From: Pelodera strongyloides | Lineage: Eukaryota; Nematoda; Chromadorea; Rhabditida; Rhabditidae | Assembly: GCA_036852015.1 (NCBI GenBank) | Contig: JAANDG010000102.1 | Span: forward strand, 62,001 to 126,000 | Direction of reading: 5' to 3' | DNA: 64,000 nt | Part shown: piece after piece, positions 36,079 through 49,600 of the stretch | Layout: each line of letters starts with the position of its first letter | Numbering within the stretch: the first letter of the stretch is position 1 | The notes under the pieces: generated by a model | What the model saw: the letters and a program-made list of their open reading frames with translations, nothing else | What the model was told of the DNA's origin: nothing | Databases searched by the model: none | Made by a program: the position numbers and the translations under genes

Positions 36079-39000
36079 CCTGCCCTTAAATAAAAAAAAA
36101 AATGATGAAAAGAGGTAAAACATAAAAATTAACTTAGCTTCGAGTGAAGCTATTTGGAGACATTTAAATGCTTATGATTAGTGTCCTTGTAAAATTGCAG
36201 GGCATTTACACTGAGAATGGATAGTGGGAATACAAAGACATATGGTTATGTGGATTCGCAAGTAACAACACTAATGTGGACCGGTGGGGGGTATCTTTGG
36301 TCTGTGTTTCTGCATGATTGTTCCGCAACCGCTTTTCCGTTAACAATCTTATCTACACGGCAGGGGATATTTGTTCAGAGCAAGAAAAGTGTTGAAAACA
36401 TTGTCGGCCCACTCTTCGTATAATTGTTCACTTCCCAGAACAATCATGATCTTGGAGGATCCGCATTGCCAAACGATTATTCAAAAGTCTACTTTTTATG
36501 TAAGCTGAGTGGTTCTAGTTGTAGAACATAATTATATGACCGAAATATGCAAAAACTATTCCAAAGATGAGTTAAGGGAGGAATCAAATCACAATTATAG
36601 TGAAATGTGTTTACTCAAGTTGTGCCAATTTTCCGACCCACATGAGAAAGATTATAGACAATTTTACGGAATAAAGTCGCTGAAATTGGGGTTGGAGAAA
36701 GGACTCGTTTCCAAACAATATTTATAGAAATTCCTCTGAGAGATCACAACAAACGTTATTGCAAAAAGATTTTAAATGTCTAACTTAAATGACTATGCTT
36801 CGGAGACCCAATACAAAAATTAAAATTTCTAATACGAAGACTGTTAAAGCGAGTGCAAATCTGAGAAGACGAATCGGTAAAGTAGAGAAGAATAAGAACT
36901 GTATAACTATCCATCGGTTTGCCTGAATTGAAAGTTTCCTCACCTTTTATATCGTTCATTTCTTTCATCGACAGCCGCATATCACGCCTACTTTATCCCA
37001 TAACAAAATATTATTAATTCGTCAACATATACATTTTAAATAAACATCCGAATGCAGAGAAACAAATTGTTGAACGAAGAACATCAGAAACAAATCGGAA
37101 AATCTTCCAGAAAAATACAATGGCGACAAAACAATAACATTTAACGCTGAATCTATCCTGAGAGCGTAAATATGTATTCTTTTTCATAAGGACAATGCAA
37201 ATATACATTTCTGATTTCCTACGAATAGTGGGTTTTTGTTTAACCCAAGTCTGATTTCAAAAACAGAGACATCTAACAATAACTGGTGTATCATGTTAGA
37301 CTGCCACAGCAACTGGTCAATGAAACTGGGGTATCATGTTAGAACATAATCCTTATCCTTTATCTATCATACTTTTACTATTATTTTTTCTCCATTTTGC
37401 TAATTGAAGAACTCTTAAATTCACATTTTTTTACGCATGGTTTTTTTCTTTTGTCTTTTATCTGAAACCACTATATGTAAAGAAATCCAGCCAGCATACT
37501 GTATTTTATCTGAAAATACTGATTCGTCTCAGTACAGCAAAAAGTTTGTGAAAGAATGAAGGTAAGATATCAGAAATGTCCACGGATAATTTCGTAGCCC
37601 GTCTATCAGGCAATCTTAAGATAAATCACAGAAAAACGGGAAAAAAATGTGCCCTGAAGCCAAAGGAAAACCGTAGTATTCTATCACCAACTGATACCAA
37701 AAAAACATTTGCTGACCGCTGATCGACTATTTGGCGACCACTTGGCGACTACGAGCTGCAATCAGTTTTCGAAAAAAAAGAGTGGTAACCTAGTTGTGAT
37801 ATTTTTGAGAACCTTCGCCAAATATTCTGCTTTGCTCTTGTCTGGGACCAACAAGGAGAACACACGGGTTGTGGAATTAAGGGAGGAAAACCTGCGGTGG
37901 AAGTGGCCCCAAATGAAAAATCCAGTATTATTACCATTTCAATACACTACGTACATACACGTAATGCCTCATATGTTGTTCGAAGAAGCACTTGCATAAA
38001 TGAAGATACCTTTCTCGTCGTGGCTGTTTAGTCGATTCTCTAGGATCTATTCAGGAGCATTCAGTCTTGAAGCTACATCCCTTTAAACTACCGGCACCGC
38101 TAGTAAGCTAAGGTTTCGATCTTCAGCTAACATTCCTTGAAATGTTTGTTTGATTTGACACCACAGGTTCAGTGACGTCACTTCTTCTCAAGATCTTTTA
38201 ATTATACATGAAAATATACATGGGGGAACTGTTCACACTTTGTGTAAATGATATCTTATGTAAACAAAATATATATTACTGTTCGAAAGTGCCGATATAT
38301 GAATACAGTTCTTTTATGGCTGAAATGATGGAAAAACCGTAATCAAATGATGGTTTCCGACCTCAATTTTGTCTGTTCGGAATCTATTGACATTCAAATG
38401 CTAACACACGAAGTTAGCTTAACAACAAATAAACAAAAGTGATATTCCATGCTTATGTTGAAAACAAAATACGGCCTTAAAGGTATCAACTTGCTAAAAC
38501 ATTTGTGAAACATAATGAATGAAACCGCATAACAGTTGTAAAACAAGCGATTAATGCTGTTTTGTAAAATAAGTAAGACGGCATAATTATTTATAAATTC
38601 AGACACTCTTATCAGATGTCATACTGAGTTGGAAGAACTCGGATAGTGTAGCAGGGGCTTGCAGTGCGTACAGATTCCTGTCTTTGCATATTCTTCACAA
38701 TTATTTTTGCGAGTGCAATGCCGATCAAACACAACAACTATTCTCGCAATGAAGGAGCCTCATTTCTTGCTTCATTTGAGTACCCAGTTTTTGATAAATA
38801 CCCGCTTGCTCTTATTTCTCTTATTTGCGACAGAATGATATTGTTTGTCAAAAGCTAGCTATCAGTTGAATTGTGCTATTTTTATAGTCAGCAACTCCCA
38901 GTGGAACTTGTTAATTGCACAGGGATAGTGTATCAATAATTATCTTCTTGGTGCGTTTCTTTTTAATGGCCAAAGGTGAACTTTTTCTAAACTACACAAT

Positions 39001-39285
39001 AAAATAAATCCACTGCATTTCGCATCTCATTTTGCAGTTGATAATTACTAGTATACTTTTCATTTTTTGATTCACTAAAAATATCAGCTTATTTCCCAAA
39101 ACTTTAATTACAATAACGCTTGAATGTTTGTGATAATCACGTTTTTGCCTCTCAGAATCAACTGTCAGCTGCAAACCACAATTATCACAAATTCACCCTC
39201 TTCATTTTTACAAGTAATTGCATTATTTGACTGCACTCTGGGCCCCTCCAAAAGTACGCAAAAATACACTTTACTCTGGAACCTG

Positions 39286-39346
<61 letters not shown>

Positions 39347-39691
39347 CACAGATTCACATATATATACATATAGATATACCACACATGCAAGAAGACAGTG
39401 ATTTCTTTATTAGATTGTCTTTATCGGCCAAAGCTTACGGGTATGCGCAATACTAAACTAAATGCAAACCCCTTATTTTAATTTCCTGTTCATTATCTCA
39501 ATAATTTCCTACGCAAATCTCACTTCCTCAAATTTTGCAAAATGTTGAAACTACTGTATTTCCCGTAGTCCATGACTACCTATGTTCCAAACTTTTAATT
39601 GCTCAAGCTGTAACATAATATATGTAGAACCGATTCCTTTCAACACTATCCAACTCCAACCAGCTCGTTGATTCTCTGTAAAAGGAAGTGA
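36079..39691. other. Long intergenic region
   Basis: Divergent upstream region of the chitin-binding gene (-) and the receptor gene (+). No exons are supported. A lone TTAA element end (ATCCCTTTAA, about 38080-38089) has no visible partner. A TA microsatellite lies at 39288-39347. Confidence 0.4.
39288..39347. repeat. (TA)n microsatellite
   Basis: About 50 bases of nearly uninterrupted TA dinucleotides with one phase break near 39336. Confidence 0.9.
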
Positions 39692-42600
39692 ATGGACGGC
39701 ACTATTTTGGGGATCAAGGTCTTTGTGTCGATCGTCAGCCTTCTCAGTAATGTCTTCGTTATAACGGCTGTGTTCAGAGACAAGGTATGCAAGTGATTTC
39801 ATCTCATAGAAACCTGGGAAAGATAGGGTGTTAAAGGCTCACTTCGCGAACGTTGGTTTGTTCGTATTTCTATTAAAGGGAAAGGCCCACCATAGTGGAC
39901 ATATATTTATGATTTGTTCTTAATTTGTATTAAGGGTGTTTATTATAATATATATAAACTAAATTTCGTTCGGATATACTGAAGCTTTTCAAGTAAGTTT
40001 AATGTGAGAGTACACAGTACGGAGAACGAAATTGCACCTTTTTTATTGAGTACCCGAGGGCACCTCGCTATTTGTTTGTTCCGTATGTATATGCCTACAC
40101 AGCCAGGAGCTACCCTCGTGAGAAACAAGAAAATAAGGATGCAAGTGCTTTCTCCGTACTGTATACTCTCACTTATTACTTGAGAAGCTTCACGGTGGTG
40201 AATCCGGTTGAAACTTTGTTTGTATTCCAGTAAACACCCTTTATCAATTTATGAACAAATAATAAGCATCGTAAGTTATCCATTTCATGGACGCAATTGC
40301 CTCAGGCCACCACAGGGCAAGACAGCAATCTCCTGTTTAAATCGCTCTCTCTACTTACTCTAGCCTATATTGTAAGGTTGGGTATGCACATAAAGATGAG
40401 CATATATAAAGGAGTACTTGAACTTGCGATTTGATAGTGTGATCATTATTGACTGAATTTTTTCACACTTAATAAAAATAAGAACAATAAACGTTCGCGA
40501 AGTGAGCGCGTCCCTTTAAGCACTGTCACAGGTTCTCGCTCGAAACCCGACGTTCCAACTATTGACGGTCCTCTTTTCCTGCCATATTATTGATTGTCTG
40601 GGAAAGCTTCATTATGATCAACTCTCTCAATTCCTTGGTTATCCAGTGTATGGTACGAATATCGCTTAATTTTGTTACAAAATCGTTAACTGCATTGAAT
40701 ATTTATCTTCAATTTTCTATACAGAACCTTGAATACTTGAATATGCAATAAATAACATAAATAATATATAATATATAATATATCATATAAATATAAACCT
40801 TGAGTACTTGAATATATATTAATACTTGAACGTTTACTTACTAATACGGTCGGGGTGAAATGATGATACGAAATAAAAGTAGAAAACAAAGTTTTGAAGT
40901 TTTTTTGATTGACCCAGTCGAACATATGGAAGGACAGTGAGTATAGGGAAGGACAGTCCCGGCTTTAATCATTTTAATCCTTTTTATTCTGTCAGGTAAC
41001 CCGTATACCAAGATTACAATGTTTGTTGCGAATGGAATATGGTTTCTGGAGCTGTTCCTCTTGCAAATCATTGCTTTATCACATGTACTCGCAGTATACA
41101 AGCCTGTATTCTACACACACATCAGCAGAAAGTGGCTGGCCACGGTGTGTAGGGCATTTCCGTACTTATAATCTACGAATTGAGACGAATTACAGTGACT
41201 TATAGTCTTTATTTACACAATTTAAAGTACAAGCATAACCTGTGAAAGAACATTAAATTCAATTTTAAATGAAATGCCTGCTTCAGAATTCAACACTCCT
41301 AAAGCACGAAAAAAGATGCTCCTTTGTGAGGTACTACACAGTTTAATAAAATGGGTAATAATAATGTGTTGTTCAGGTTGTCTCCCTCGTTATGGCTGTG
41401 GCTTTACTCACCGGTGCAGTTCCTCTCCTTCTTCCCAATATGGGTCTAAAGTTTTACATCGCCACATATTCATGGTGAGAAACTCCTTAAATAACAAACA
41501 ATGGGATGTTTTTGTGCAAGAAACCAAATCAGGGCGTGCAAGCGGTGAGGGAAAACGGCATCTCCTAATGATTCCAAACAATTCTACATGACTTTGGACG
41601 TCACTAGGTACTTCCCTTGCCTCCATACGGTTTCGGTGTAAAACCGCTGACTATCATTTTATGTTGATGTTAGGGAATGTAGTTGTAGTCTCATCTCCCT
41701 AAGATTGTTTTGTCTAATGTTTGATCTTTGATCTTTACGTTGTGTTGCTAATACCTGTACGTGACTTAGCCATGATGCAATTGTCCTAGTAACCTAATTG
41801 CCTGTTCTAGAGTGTTCGCTAGGAAACGTATATAAACAAGGGTCAACAATCATATTTGATTCTCGATACCAGTGCTACCTGTCTTACTGTAATAAACCTA
41901 TTATTATCAGCATACGCCTACTATTTGACTCTTCAACAGTTGAGGACAAGACAAGAAATATAATTGTAATAATCGTGTATATACATTGAGGTACGAAGAC
42001 CTGGACCTTCCTGGGATGCGGATTCATATTATGTACAACTGGATATTGCAGGTATATTGGGGAATAACATAATTTACGCATGAATTATATAGCAGGAATA
42101 TGCTGCAAGTTGAAGCATGTTTGCTAGAAACTTTATTTGAAGAACATTTATCTGTTTTAGAATTTCATATCCAATTATAACTGTAAAAACAGTAATGCTT
42201 CACAAAAAGTAAAGCAAAAAAAAGTAATTGTTAGGTTATTCACGACGCAAGGTCCGAAATGCTGTGAAACGTCGGCAGTAAACTAGGCACCAACGTTGGC
42301 AATATGTCAAGCACTAGAGTGTTTTTAAGAATGTTCTTTAACGCAAGTGCTTCCTCTCAGAAAGGATTATTTTAATGAGTTCAGGTTGTTACAATTGCGA
42401 CTCTACTCATATCTGACGTTGTAATCCTCTACAAACTATTTCGCATGAAAAGTTGTCATGCTGGGACTACATCCACCTTGACTCAATCAGTAAACCCAAT
42501 TCAACGGAACACATCGGTTGTGGTGGGTGAATGCGAAGATTACTCTACTATCGCAAAGCTTGATAGGGAACTGTTGATCCAATCCGTTCACTAGTTTGAT

Positions 42601-43033
42601 CACACTTTCAGCAGAGGGCCAGCCGAGCGTTCACACGTAAGCGAATAAGCCTAACAACATCAAATGTTCACATAACAATCGCCCTCAACTTTATCCTGCT
42701 TAGTTCTTGTCTATTCATTCAAACAATCATCTACAATACTGTACCAGGGTGAGATGTTTAACTAATATCAACGATAAACCATCGACAGGAATGCCAACCT
42801 CTCGCTCACTTACGCTTCTTCTACCAACTCTAAGAAATTGTTTCGATGTAAATTGCGACGCCTTTTTTATCTTATGTTCTTTCAGTTGGAGGTCTCCTCT
42901 CACCCCGTTCATACTGGCTCTGAGCCCACTATTCAGGACATGCAAGTGTTGGGTGTACACCGTGTTTGGAAGAAACCTTCGCTTGGCATTGGGCAATACA
43001 CTAAAGGAGATAAGATGCGCACCCTGCGTGTGA
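39692..43033 (+). CDS. Serpentine chemoreceptor, srx/srt-like
   Basis: Eight exons join in phase to about 335 residues: 39692-39784, 40532-40652, 40996-41144, 41377-41474, 41991-42051, 42385-42585, 42612-42748, 42886-43033. Seven hydrophobic segments are visible. TM1 is GIKVFVSIVSLLSNVFVITA. TM3 is near IIALSHVLAVYKP. TM4 is VVSLVMAVALLTGAVP. TM6 is ITIALNFILLSSCLFIQTII. TM7 begins WRSPLTPFILALSP. A Ser/Thr-rich third inner loop of about 60 residues lies between TM5 and TM6. Such receptors act in sensory cilia, usually through G proteins. The assignment to the srx/srt side of the Srg superfamily rests on general pattern, not a search. The first intron is almost filled by a TTAA element whose end lies 12 bases from the acceptor. 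The donor GTTCAC after exon 6 is weak but needed to continue to TM6. Confidence 0.8.
39831..40519. mobile_element. TTAA-flanked fold-back element (MITE) 4
   Basis: A 689-base element with TTAA at 39831-39834 and 40516-40519. The ends share an inverted segment (GCTCACTTCGCGAACGTT) offset by about five bases, and the interior also folds back (for example GTGTTTATTATAA against GTGTTTACTGGAA). A second internal AAAGGGAAAGGCCCACC near 39884 suggests a nested end. Non-coding. Sits in intron 1 of the receptor gene. Confidence 0.8.
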
Positions 43034-43815
43034 AATCTATTTGTGACACTCTCCACTCTCACACTCACTACGCTGAGGCCTGCTCTCTCCCCTCAGAGCG
43101 GTGCTTCGCCTGACGGAAACAGGTGTACCAAAGCTACTGTTATTCCATAACTGTCACATCCTCTTCCAACCGGACCTACCCGATTATAATATACTTGTGT
43201 TCCTACTGATTATGCCACAGGAGGTTATCCCAACAACAAACGACTACACTTCAGAGCACCATATAGTTCATCAGCAATGTACATTGTGAAGTATCTTTCC
43301 AATTTTATCACCGTTTATTGCAGAATATAAAGTTGCAGCAATTGCATAAGATCTGGTAGTACGTCAAAGATTAACCTCAGCTGTCGCTATGCTTAACTTT
43401 TCAATAAAAAATTACTGATGAGATCAAGGAAACCAAAATTTATTTATTTTCAGAATATTACATGTCCAGTTAATTTTAAAAATAACAATAATCCACAAAA
43501 CAGGGAGTACACCGTAACATTTGCTTGTCCAGAACCAAATCAAGAAACAGTTTTGAGTATAACAGTCAACGTGTTCTGACACTAAAAATTTCTGACGATT
43601 TCTGTCACAACAAAAAAAGATATGTACATATCCTAAAGAAAAAGAACAATAGCTTAAATGAGACCATAACAAATGTTGAGGAGCAATAAATAAAACGAAA
43701 GTTTGCTACAGTTTGCAGGAAACTCAGTTGAGTTACGCATACAAAAGGCTGACCAAGATAGGAAGCTTACACTAATGTGCAACACAGTTGAGATAGCGAA
43801 TTGAAAGAAAGTCTC
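43034..43815. other. Convergent 3' region
   Basis: Between the receptor stop (+) and the ALY/REF stop (-). AATAAA at 43403-43408 (+) may serve the receptor transcript. No exon seen. Confidence 0.45.
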
Positions 43816-45490
43816 CTACTCCATGGCCTCGTCTTTCTTGTTCTTGCTCATGTACTCGTCGAGCTGCTTGTCGAGTTCGGCCTCAGACAGCTTGACCTTC
43901 TTATCGCGTCCCTGACGTCCACCACGGCCACCTCCTCCTCCTCCTCCACGACGGCCTCCGGAAGAAGAACCAGAGCGGTCGTCGTGCCTAGAAAAACACA
44001 AATATACAAGGATACAAACGAGGGCGTGAAAGCTATTCAATGAGCCAAGTCGCGATACCGCTTAAAAATGCAGTTAAAAAACTCACTGGCTCCAGTTGCG
44101 TGGATTTGAGTTGCGTGGATTTGAGTCGCGCCTCTTCTGTACGCCTCCAGACTGGGTTCTGTGAATTGCGCCCTTATTGAACTTGATACGATCACGTATT
44201 CCACCGACTGAAGCAATAGCAGCATCGTCCACAACAACCATCTTGACCAACGAACCTGAACGATTTTACGAATCATAAAGATGCAAGTAGTAATTATGCG
44301 CAAATGATGAAGGGAAATGTTACGTGTGAAAGGGTTACCATCGATGCTGATGCCTTTCAGCTCCTTGATCATTTGCTCCGCAAATTTTCTCGTAAGCATC
44401 ACTTCGCCAGTTCCCAGCGACTGGCCACTCTCATCAAAGTGGACCACTGCATTCTCGAAGTTGAAAGGGTCGCACAACTCCTATAAATATGATAATCATG
44501 GAACCCAGCAGTGACCGCACCAACAAAGTCGGCAAACAAGATGGTACCAATATTCCAATAAGAAAAAAATCTAATACAAAAGAAGTGGCGGTTCCCGTCC
44601 ACCGCTAGTATACCGTTTCGCTGTCCACCAACTCAGAAACATGGCCCTGATGAGGATCGTTCTCATAGTAAACGTCAGCAAAGACGAACACCACCGCGAT
44701 CACACTGTGCACAAATCGATGAGAACCGGAGGTTGCCAGCCACCAATCATGACAGTAGCCAGAACAGAAACGGTAGAGCAGCTTGGATGAGCTCAAGTTG
44801 AAAGAGAGTAGGGGCGTGGAAGAGTAGAAACCTCTAGGTCAGAAGTGGTCACTGTGGGAGCCATGTTCGAGAGAAGCACCCGGACAACTTTGTTCGGGTT
44901 ACCGCCCGAAGTCGACCTCTGAGGAGAACGGGGAGAACGGGGAGCACGGCGGCCCTCCGACTCGAACTTGTCGTGAGTCCATCTTCCACCAGGCACGGAC
45001 TGAAAAACAAAAATTTAGATACCAAGAAATAAAAATAAAGAAAGAGGTACTTTCAAGTGGAACGTCGCGTATGCATCCAATAAAATCCAGATCATTAAAA
45101 TTCATATCGTTATCAAACGGATAGTAACAGCTAGAAAATGGTTGAAAGACAAACCTTGGAGAATTTGGACGTGGATCCTCTCTTCCAGTTGCTGCGAGCA
45201 CGAGAATCACCACCCTCCTCAGGGGCATCCAAGTCATTGCGGTCACTACGGAAACCTCCAACCGAACGGCCACCCTTCGATTTCTGAAATAAATACAATA
45301 TTACTAATAATCCCAATTTCACACATGGTAAATGTCACGATAACTCAACTGGGAGTCTCGCGCCTCGATCAAACCGTCCCACAAGGACATCCCGATACTC
45401 GTGTTGAACAAAGAAACGACAAACAGATTTAACACTCACGCGATTTTTTGCTATGATTTCGTCGAGGGACATATCGGCAGAGATTGGCAT
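43816..45490 (-). CDS. aly: ALY/REF mRNA export adaptor (THO complex subunit 4)
   Basis: Six exons join in phase to 276 residues: 45440-45490, 45155-45283, 44832-44999, 44339-44480, 44087-44255, 43816-43987. The ATG lies nine bases after a GCTTTTCAG acceptor. The N-terminus contains the UAP56-binding motif MSLDEIIAKNR, followed by a Gly/Arg/Ser-rich region with PGGRWTHDKF. The RRM runs from KVVRVLLSNMAP to GISIDG. A variable Arg/Gly/Ser region with an RGG block follows (about 215-240). The C-terminus repeats the helix motif as LDKQLDEYMSKNKKDEAME. ALY/REF couples transcription and splicing to nuclear mRNA export. C. elegans has more than one aly gene, so the number is left open. An in-frame SNPRN duplication is present in exon 5. 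Confidence 0.93.
44097..44126. repeat. In-frame 15-base tandem duplication in ALY exon 5
   Basis: TTGCGTGGATTTGAG occurs twice head to tail, coding SNPRN twice in the low-complexity region after the RRM. The copies are identical, so the duplication looks recent. Confidence 0.9.
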
Positions 45491-46197
45491 AGTAACAAGC
45501 TGAAAATATAATATATGAGCACGTTAAGAGCATTCTACCGAACACTGAACGGAGAACAACGGATAGACATCCACAAAGAAATATGATTGTCCATGAAACA
45601 AGATGCATTTGCAATAATATAGAAACAAAAGAGAAACAAGATGCATTTGATATAGTATAAAAACAAGAGAAGAAGAAGTGAACACTCCGCATGAATGAGC
45701 GCGAAAGACCGACTGGACCAGGATTCTTTCGAAACGCTCACGCAGACGCTCTTGCGTCGCGTGCAAGGAACATGAGCATCACGGCGGGAATTTAAACACT
45801 CTCTTAACTGACCTGTAATCTACGATGCCACAACAGTAGAAGATATATATGCATATAGAAACGTATTTTGCTATTCTTTTGTAAGCATGGACCCTCGAAA
45901 GAAAGGGGTTTGGTCAGTCAACACATACAGATTGAATAATAAATATATGAGCCGCAATAAAATACTGTGATTTAACGAAAACGTTTTGGACAATAATTAC
46001 TTGAATTACTCAGGTCATTGATTGTTAATTTTGTAACCGTGAAACAAAACATACGTATTAATTATGGTTACACATTACCTAATAAGGATCCTTAATGCAA
46101 GAGCGTAAATTTGGGGACCATATTTTAACCAAACACATTTTAAGTGTAAGTTCATGTTTTAATCGCAATTACTCCTCTAACCGTATGACAAAAAGTT
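45491..46197. other. Upstream of ALY/REF, 5' of a tRNA
   Basis: Probable promoter region of the ALY/REF gene. Two copies of ACAAGATGCATTTG... occur near 45597 and 45639, about 40 bases apart. No coding exon is supported. Confidence 0.4.
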
Positions 46198-46279
46198 CGC
46201 AGCGAGCAGGATTCGAACCTACGCGGGCAGAGCCCATTTGATTTCGAGTCAAACTCCTTAACCACTCGGACATCGCTGC
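46198..46279 (-). tRNA. tRNA-Ser, anticodon CGA
   Basis: An 82-base cloverleaf reads on the - strand. The acceptor stem GCAGCGA pairs with TCGCTGC. The D arm holds GAGTGGTTAAGG. The anticodon stem TTTGA/TCAAA encloses loop CTCGAAA (anticodon CGA). A long variable arm (GGGCTCTGCCCGC) is typical of serine tRNAs, and the T arm holds GGTTCGAATCC. No intron is seen. Transcription by RNA polymerase III from the internal A and B boxes is expected. Confidence 0.96.
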
Positions 46280-46690
46280 ACACATCCAAGAAGTTTTAGA
46301 ACAAATATGTGTTTGCTGTTAGATTTGGCTATTTTCAGGATACAGTCAATGTTTGAAATACTTTTAATCCTTCCTTTGAGAAAAACAACTGTTCCAGTGG
46401 AAATGCCGTATATATTCCTTACACAGTTTTTGCTTACCATTAGGTACCTGCTAAACAAAGGTTGCGATCGTTTTTTTTCCATGAGCTGTGTCAATTTGCC
46501 GGGCATAGTAGTTTATTGAACACACACATCTCGAAGAGACGCTATCAAATAGAAAGCGTGAAAGCACCAGAGATAACTCAATTGTTTTTCTTGTATTTTC
46601 TTTGTTGTTGCTTATTGTGATACTCTTGAACATTTTGAAATACACGTTAAATTTTTATTACACCCGTATGTAAAGGTAAAGAATTTTTAA

Positions 46691-49600
46691 TTACAGTGTC
46701 TTTTCCGCAATGTACCTCTGTCGAAGTTCAGGCGTCGCAACTATTGGTGTGGGTTGCTTGGCCACTGAAAAACACTTTTAATCATATCAGTGGCGCTTAA
46801 TCAAATCACTGAGTCCAGTACAGTATGTATTTGTCACAATGTATTCCATCTCCGATTATCCAGTAAACTCACGAAAAATGTGGCTAATTTTCTCCCCTGG
46901 TGCATCAAACAATTGACAGTATTAATATGTCTTTATAAATTGATGTTCAATTTAGCGATAAAACTTACCAAGCCAACGATCGAATCCAGATACTCGCAGT
47001 AGTGAAGATCTCAGATTCGGACTAATTGTAATTGTGAGTGTCACGATGATCAGTGTTTCCACAGGAATTAATGCTATCTAAAAATGATTACTCTAGCTTA
47101 TTGCACTGTCCAGCCAGCCTCATACGACTTATTTGTTCTAAAAATATACTTTACTGTACATCCCCCCACCTGATATTCTGCCCATGGTGCATACTGTTCA
47201 ACATTTCGGAGGACGTGCACATCAATAAGTGTATTATGGTCATATACGGGCAGCATATTGTGGAAAACAATTGATGCTGAGACGACAAAGAGGAGGTTTA
47301 AGATAATCAGGGGAAAGAGTTCATTTGTGGAAACAAATATGCGTCGGAGACGTATTGCGTCTTCATTACTCAACAGCTCGAGATGCATCTAAAAGGATAG
47401 TTGCTCTATATCAGTAAAATAAGCTAGTTTTCGCATAATTGGGTTTGGTACAGATGGCAAATATGTTCAACAAGAGACATACCAATCGACTTCCGTTCAA
47501 AACAGAGAGAAGAACGAACACGAAACAAGAGAAAAGATTAGTTCCGAATAACACCTTCGCTGCTTCAATGGCTTTCTGTAAATACAAGTTGTATTCATTT
47601 TCGAATCATAAGAATATATCTGGAAACTGTGTGTTAAAAAAATCCTTTTTTTAATCAACTCCCTTGCATGCATGAGTCCGGCTAGAGCTATGACGCCAAC
47701 AAAGTTCATCTTAAAATAAAGAAAAGAGCAAAATAGTAAAGTTGAGGACTGCTTCCTTCCGTAAATCCCCCATAATCTTTATTTCACCAACCTTTCCACT
47801 ATACAATTCAAGCGCCGCATATGGAAAGACTTGCTTGGGAGATGTGATGTCAACAAACAAAACAGAAATTGAGAGTAAAATCTGAAACGTTCGCCTGATA
47901 ATTACTTTGAATGTAAATATCGAATGACTGGCATAAATGCGTTGTTGCATAAAGAATGAATGACAATTCGTAGAATGAGCCTACATGTATGAGCACCAGT
48001 GCGAGTGGAATCAAACGATTGCGTGTGATATGATAACTCTTGTAGTTAACTGCTGCATATGATCGTTCTACCGCGAGAGTAATAGGTGAAGTAACCATTC
48101 CAAGCACACCTATCACGTATACATTCTTCATGCCTAGAAATAGTCAATATTGTGCAAAAATTATCATAACAATTATTTATGATTATGCTATGTGATAAAT
48201 TTTAATACGCCCGAGAGAATTTTCTAACAGTATCTTAAGGGATTAAATGATGAAAGCTGGGACTGGCCTTCAGGGCCCCCGAAGAGGCCCTTCAGTCCGT
48301 TATGCTCCACCAAAATCATGCACCCCAGACATATAGGCATTCAATGCATGGTCACCCCTGACACAACCTTTCCTAGTATTCACTTGGTACCGTTTTTACC
48401 ACCAGGTCAGTGCAACCATTCACGCATGAGAATTAAACCCTCAACGTTCGTGGTGAGCAGCAGCGCTAGCAACTACAACATCGACGAAGAAAACCCACCG
48501 AGTGAACTATCCCCCTTAAATATCTGCCATTCGCATCGATCTTCCTTGGTTATCACGAATCCAGCATGCAATTGGTAAACACAGGAAAGTAGAACTCCTG
48601 TAACTTGGCAGATGAACAAAGGTTTAAATAAAACACATACAATGATCAATATACCTCTTGTGAGCATCGTCTCTACTAGATCTCAAAACGATTTGTTTTG
48701 TGTTTTCAGTCTAAAAAGTTTCCAAGGAAGGAAGTCATTTGTTGTGATGAGAAAAGCTGATAAATGAAAAACAATCGTGTTCGACTGTAAACTGACCGAT
48801 ATTAGCAACGAGTGTTGCTGACAAGAATGATAGAAGCAGAACCTTCATATTATTGTGTACTTGTTTGGTGAAGAATACAGCGAGTGACATCAGCACAACA
48901 CTGAGTAACGCCAAAGGAGTTATGAACAGCTGAAGCCGGACATTATATACAACTGGTTAAAACGGACACTGCTGCACGGATTATAATTGTAATTCGCTTA
49001 TCGATAATTTTTTAACTTTCCGCCATAAACAACTGATTTACTATATTTGCAAAATTCCCATTTGTTTATGCATCACGATTTGTCTCTATAAATTTCCACA
49101 TGCTAATAGTTTCTTAAAATTCGACTTTTTATATGTATTTTTCCTAGTTCCGTCACTAAGAACTTGACTTCGTGCACCTTTCAGAGGAGTTGATTTTTAA
49201 TAACGATGGAACCAGGGTTGCGTTGTATCGCATGTTTGTAGTTTCGTAATTTCGTAAAGAATTTGGTTTACTTCGCAGAAATATCACGTACTTTAAAAGT
49301 ACAACCGTTCCTAATTATCAACATAACTAATTTGAAATGCGAGTCCTTAACTATCTGACATACGCTAAGACAAGCCATTTTCTCTGACAAATTGGATGCT
49401 TTTCCAAGACATCATTTTGTGTGGTTGTTTTGTGCCCGCACAGAGAAATGTCCCACAATTCTGTGGAATATCTGCTCATGTGGAAGCCAATTAATCAACT
49501 GCGTTCACAGTTTTTCGCGAGAATCAGGCAAGCTTTTGGCGGATCTGAGTCAGCTGTTTTAAAGATATAACATGAAACCCTCAAATCCAAACGAATTAAT

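Noticed and set aside
38076..38092. Lone ATCCCTTTAA resembling a TTAA element end
   Set aside because: No inverted partner found nearby, so it is not called as an element.
42707..43113. Overlapping open frames on both strands at the receptor's last exons
   Set aside because: Shadows of the receptor exons that code TM6 and TM7.
44481..44831. Open frame inside ALY/REF, including DWWLATSGSHRF
   Set aside because: It lies in the intron that splits the RRM; skipping it gives an uninterrupted RRM.
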